Of a stretch of 34,338 bases of DNA, positions 33,362 through 34,338 are shown one piece after another; within the stretch, counting starts at the first letter, position 1; each line of letters starts with the position of its first letter. The translations under genes and the position numbers were made by a program. Under the pieces are notes generated by a model. That model did no database searches. It worked only from the letters and a program-made list of their open reading frames with translations, and was not told where the DNA came from. Source of the stretch: Opitutaceae bacterium (lineage in GTDB: Bacteria; Verrucomicrobiota; Verrucomicrobiia; Opitutales; Opitutaceae); assembly GCA_005792355.1 (NCBI GenBank), contig SXSC01000098.1, positions 1-34,338 on the forward strand. Direction: 5' to 3'.

Positions 33362-33882
33362 CGATCGAGAAGTGTCTGCGGATAGACGCGCGTGCTGGCA
33401 AAGAGTGATGCGTGCTCTTGGCGTTTTCTCAAGCCCCACCGTGAATGTTTCTTCGCACACCGCCCAGCCAGCCGGCGAACTCCGACCCGGCCGATCGGGT
33501 CCCGGTCCATCGCCCGTCGGAATCGGTGTTCCTTTTCGCTCGCGTTTGCAGAATCCCCGTCCGCCACGCCGACCTTCTCGTCCCGCGCCAACCGCACTTC
33601 CGCACGACTCCTGGCACGCGCGACGCGGGCTCGCCTGGCGACCAGCACCGAAAAAAGCCCCGTCACTGATCCGGCCGCCTGACCCGCCGGAAAACACTTT
33701 CCGCCTATGACGGGGCGCCGTCATTCCCGGGCCCGCTCAACCAGGGTCGTGTTGCGGCTGCTGCGCAACACAACCTTCTGGGTTGGGCTCTTTTTCTGGT
33801 CACTTTGTTGGCATGCGTACCGGACGTCCGGCAACGATGTTCGTGGGTTTGGCATTCTTCACTACAAAAGTTCCATGGACAA
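33362..33882. other. intergenic stretch without a convincing gene
   Basis: About 520 bp. The reading frames here are Arg/Pro-rich and match no family I recognise. The promoter of the MoxR operon should lie in the left part, but I see no clear box pair. Base composition drops from very GC-rich to mixed after about 33760. The stretch holds a CGGAAA-ACAC-TTTCCG hairpin near 33690, a second hairpin at 33749-33771, and a perfect CCGGACGTCCGG palindrome at 33820-33831. Confidence 0.5.
33749..33771. other. hairpin followed by a T-run, possible terminator or element end
   Basis: GTGTTGCG (33749-33756) and CGCAACAC (33764-33771) form a perfect eight-base-pair stem. A smaller CAACC/GGTTG hairpin follows at once and is trailed by CTCTTTTTC. 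On the plus strand this resembles an intrinsic terminator, although no plus-strand gene leads into it. Confidence 0.35.
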
Positions 33883-34224
33883 TTACGTGCGCAATATGAC
33901 GTCAATAAGCATCAAAGCTTCTGGGAGATCTTTGTTCGCAAAACTTCCGATCGGTCCAATGTGGATTGAACACCCTACGGCTTGGGCGGCATCGACAACT
34001 TCTCTAATTGGCCCAATGCCAAAACCGCGAGGCTGAACGAATACGGGAACGGCTCGTTGAGCAGCTACGCGAAATGTCGCCTCAATTTCTCGCTGATCTG
34101 AAGACAAAGTGTAATTGATACCGACCCCGATTCCAATCGCTCCCTCGTCCAACGCTGCACCCAACGACATGCGCCGCTTCGCAGGGTCTGCATGACACGC
34201 GGTTGACAACCCAACCGAAGTCAT
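33883..34224 (-). pseudogene. fragment of an N-acyl-D-amino-acid deacylase-type amidohydrolase
   Basis: The 113-residue frame contains LGAALDEGAIGIGVGINYT, the family strand with A-L-x-x-G-A-x-G-I-G, then FRVAAQRAVPVFVQPRG, VVDAAQAVGCSIHIGPIGS and LPEALMLIDV, in the order found in D-aminoacylases and related deacylases (usually about 480-550 residues). Only the middle quarter is present: the metal-binding N-terminus and the C-terminus are missing, and a stop follows IDVILRT. In VFVQPRG the His expected for a metal or substrate contact (VFVH in the family) is Gln. Codons use A/T at third positions more than the rest of the window, which suggests a different origin. Confidence 0.6.
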
Positions 34225-34226
34225 GA

Positions 34227-34338
34227 GCCATCCGACGCCAACTTGGCCGGCTCGCCGCCGCCAACCCCGGGCGCAGCCTGACGCAATTGCGCACGGCTGA
34301 GATCGACCGCTGGCTCGGCGGGCTGACGCGGCATCCGA
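34227..34338 (+). pseudogene. 5'-broken tyrosine recombinase/integrase fragment (N-terminal SAM-like domain), runs off the edge
   Basis: From just after a TGA at 34224-34226 the plus-strand frame is open to the end of the window and reads LAAANPGRSLTQLRTAEIDR then WLGGLTRHP. The pattern NPGRxLxxLxxAEIDxWL is the usual core-binding helix region of phage-type integrases. No start codon is available, so the 5' end is lost or lies in another frame. The rest is outside the window. Confidence 0.45.

Noticed and set aside
33445..33669. 75-codon plus-strand frame
   Set aside because: It is Arg/Pro-rich with no motif and no ribosome-binding site, and overlapping frames on the other strand look the same.
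1..34338. tRNA, rRNA or known riboswitch
   Set aside because: I found no cloverleaf, rRNA core sequence or riboswitch consensus on either strand by reading; a covariance search could not be run.

Overview
High-GC bacterial DNA, most likely from a member of the Verrucomicrobiota close to Opitutus/Lacunisphaera. This is inferred from gene content, not from a marker gene; there is no rRNA or tRNA in the window. The signs are a secreted CE15 glucuronoyl esterase, two Tat-exported Gfo/Idh/MocA oxidoreductases, three copies of a C-terminal beta domain I associate from memory with secreted Opitutaceae proteins, and a long MoxR/DUF58/BatA/DUF4159 operon.

Left part (1-10095). An old-yellow-enzyme reductase runs off the left edge on the minus strand. 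Then, on the plus strand, come a small exported hypothetical protein overlapping a DUF1801 protein, a tail-anchored hypothetical protein, a CE15 esterase, a membrane-anchored alpha/beta hydrolase with a C-terminal beta-rich part, and two Tat-signal Gfo/Idh/MocA oxidoreductases. This looks like extracytoplasmic carbohydrate and ester processing. A decayed staphylococcal-nuclease-type fragment lies antisense, against the CE15 start.

Middle (10096-16824). A PhoD-like metallophosphatase (minus) and a large LTD/CotH-kinase protein (plus) diverge from a 165-bp region, and both end in the same beta domain (one copy and two tandem copies). The CotH gene converges on and overlaps an amidohydrolase-2 gene. 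Between 16329 and 16824 lies a zone of gene fragments, including the 3' end of a PIN/VapC-type toxin.

Right part (16825-33325, all minus strand). This is one long, tightly packed operon. In transcription order it encodes: a TPR protein with an HExxH peptidase-MA domain; two tandem DUF4159 proteins; a MoxR AAA+ ATPase; a DUF58 protein; a BatA-type VWA membrane protein; a giant DUF4175-like membrane protein with a long coiled coil and a Gly/Gln-rich segment; a VWA/glutamine-amidotransferase-like membrane protein; and a caspase/legumain-like protein with two EF-hand loops whose expected Cys position holds Thr. Five junctions are 4-base ATGA overlaps. The three remaining internal gaps are filled by unusual repeats: a pair of REP-like palindromes between the DUF4159 genes, an octamer array that reverses orientation upstream of moxR, and heptamer arrays downstream of moxR. 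A short heptamer tract also lies just upstream of the first gene.

Right edge (33326-34338). About 520 bp hold no convincing gene, followed by a less GC-biased fragment of an N-acyl-D-amino-acid deacylase-type amidohydrolase and the start of a tyrosine-recombinase-like fragment, suggesting a scar of gene transfer. The strongest candidate for an under-described system is the MoxR operon, with its metallopeptidase and pseudo-caspase ends and its repeat-filled gaps.
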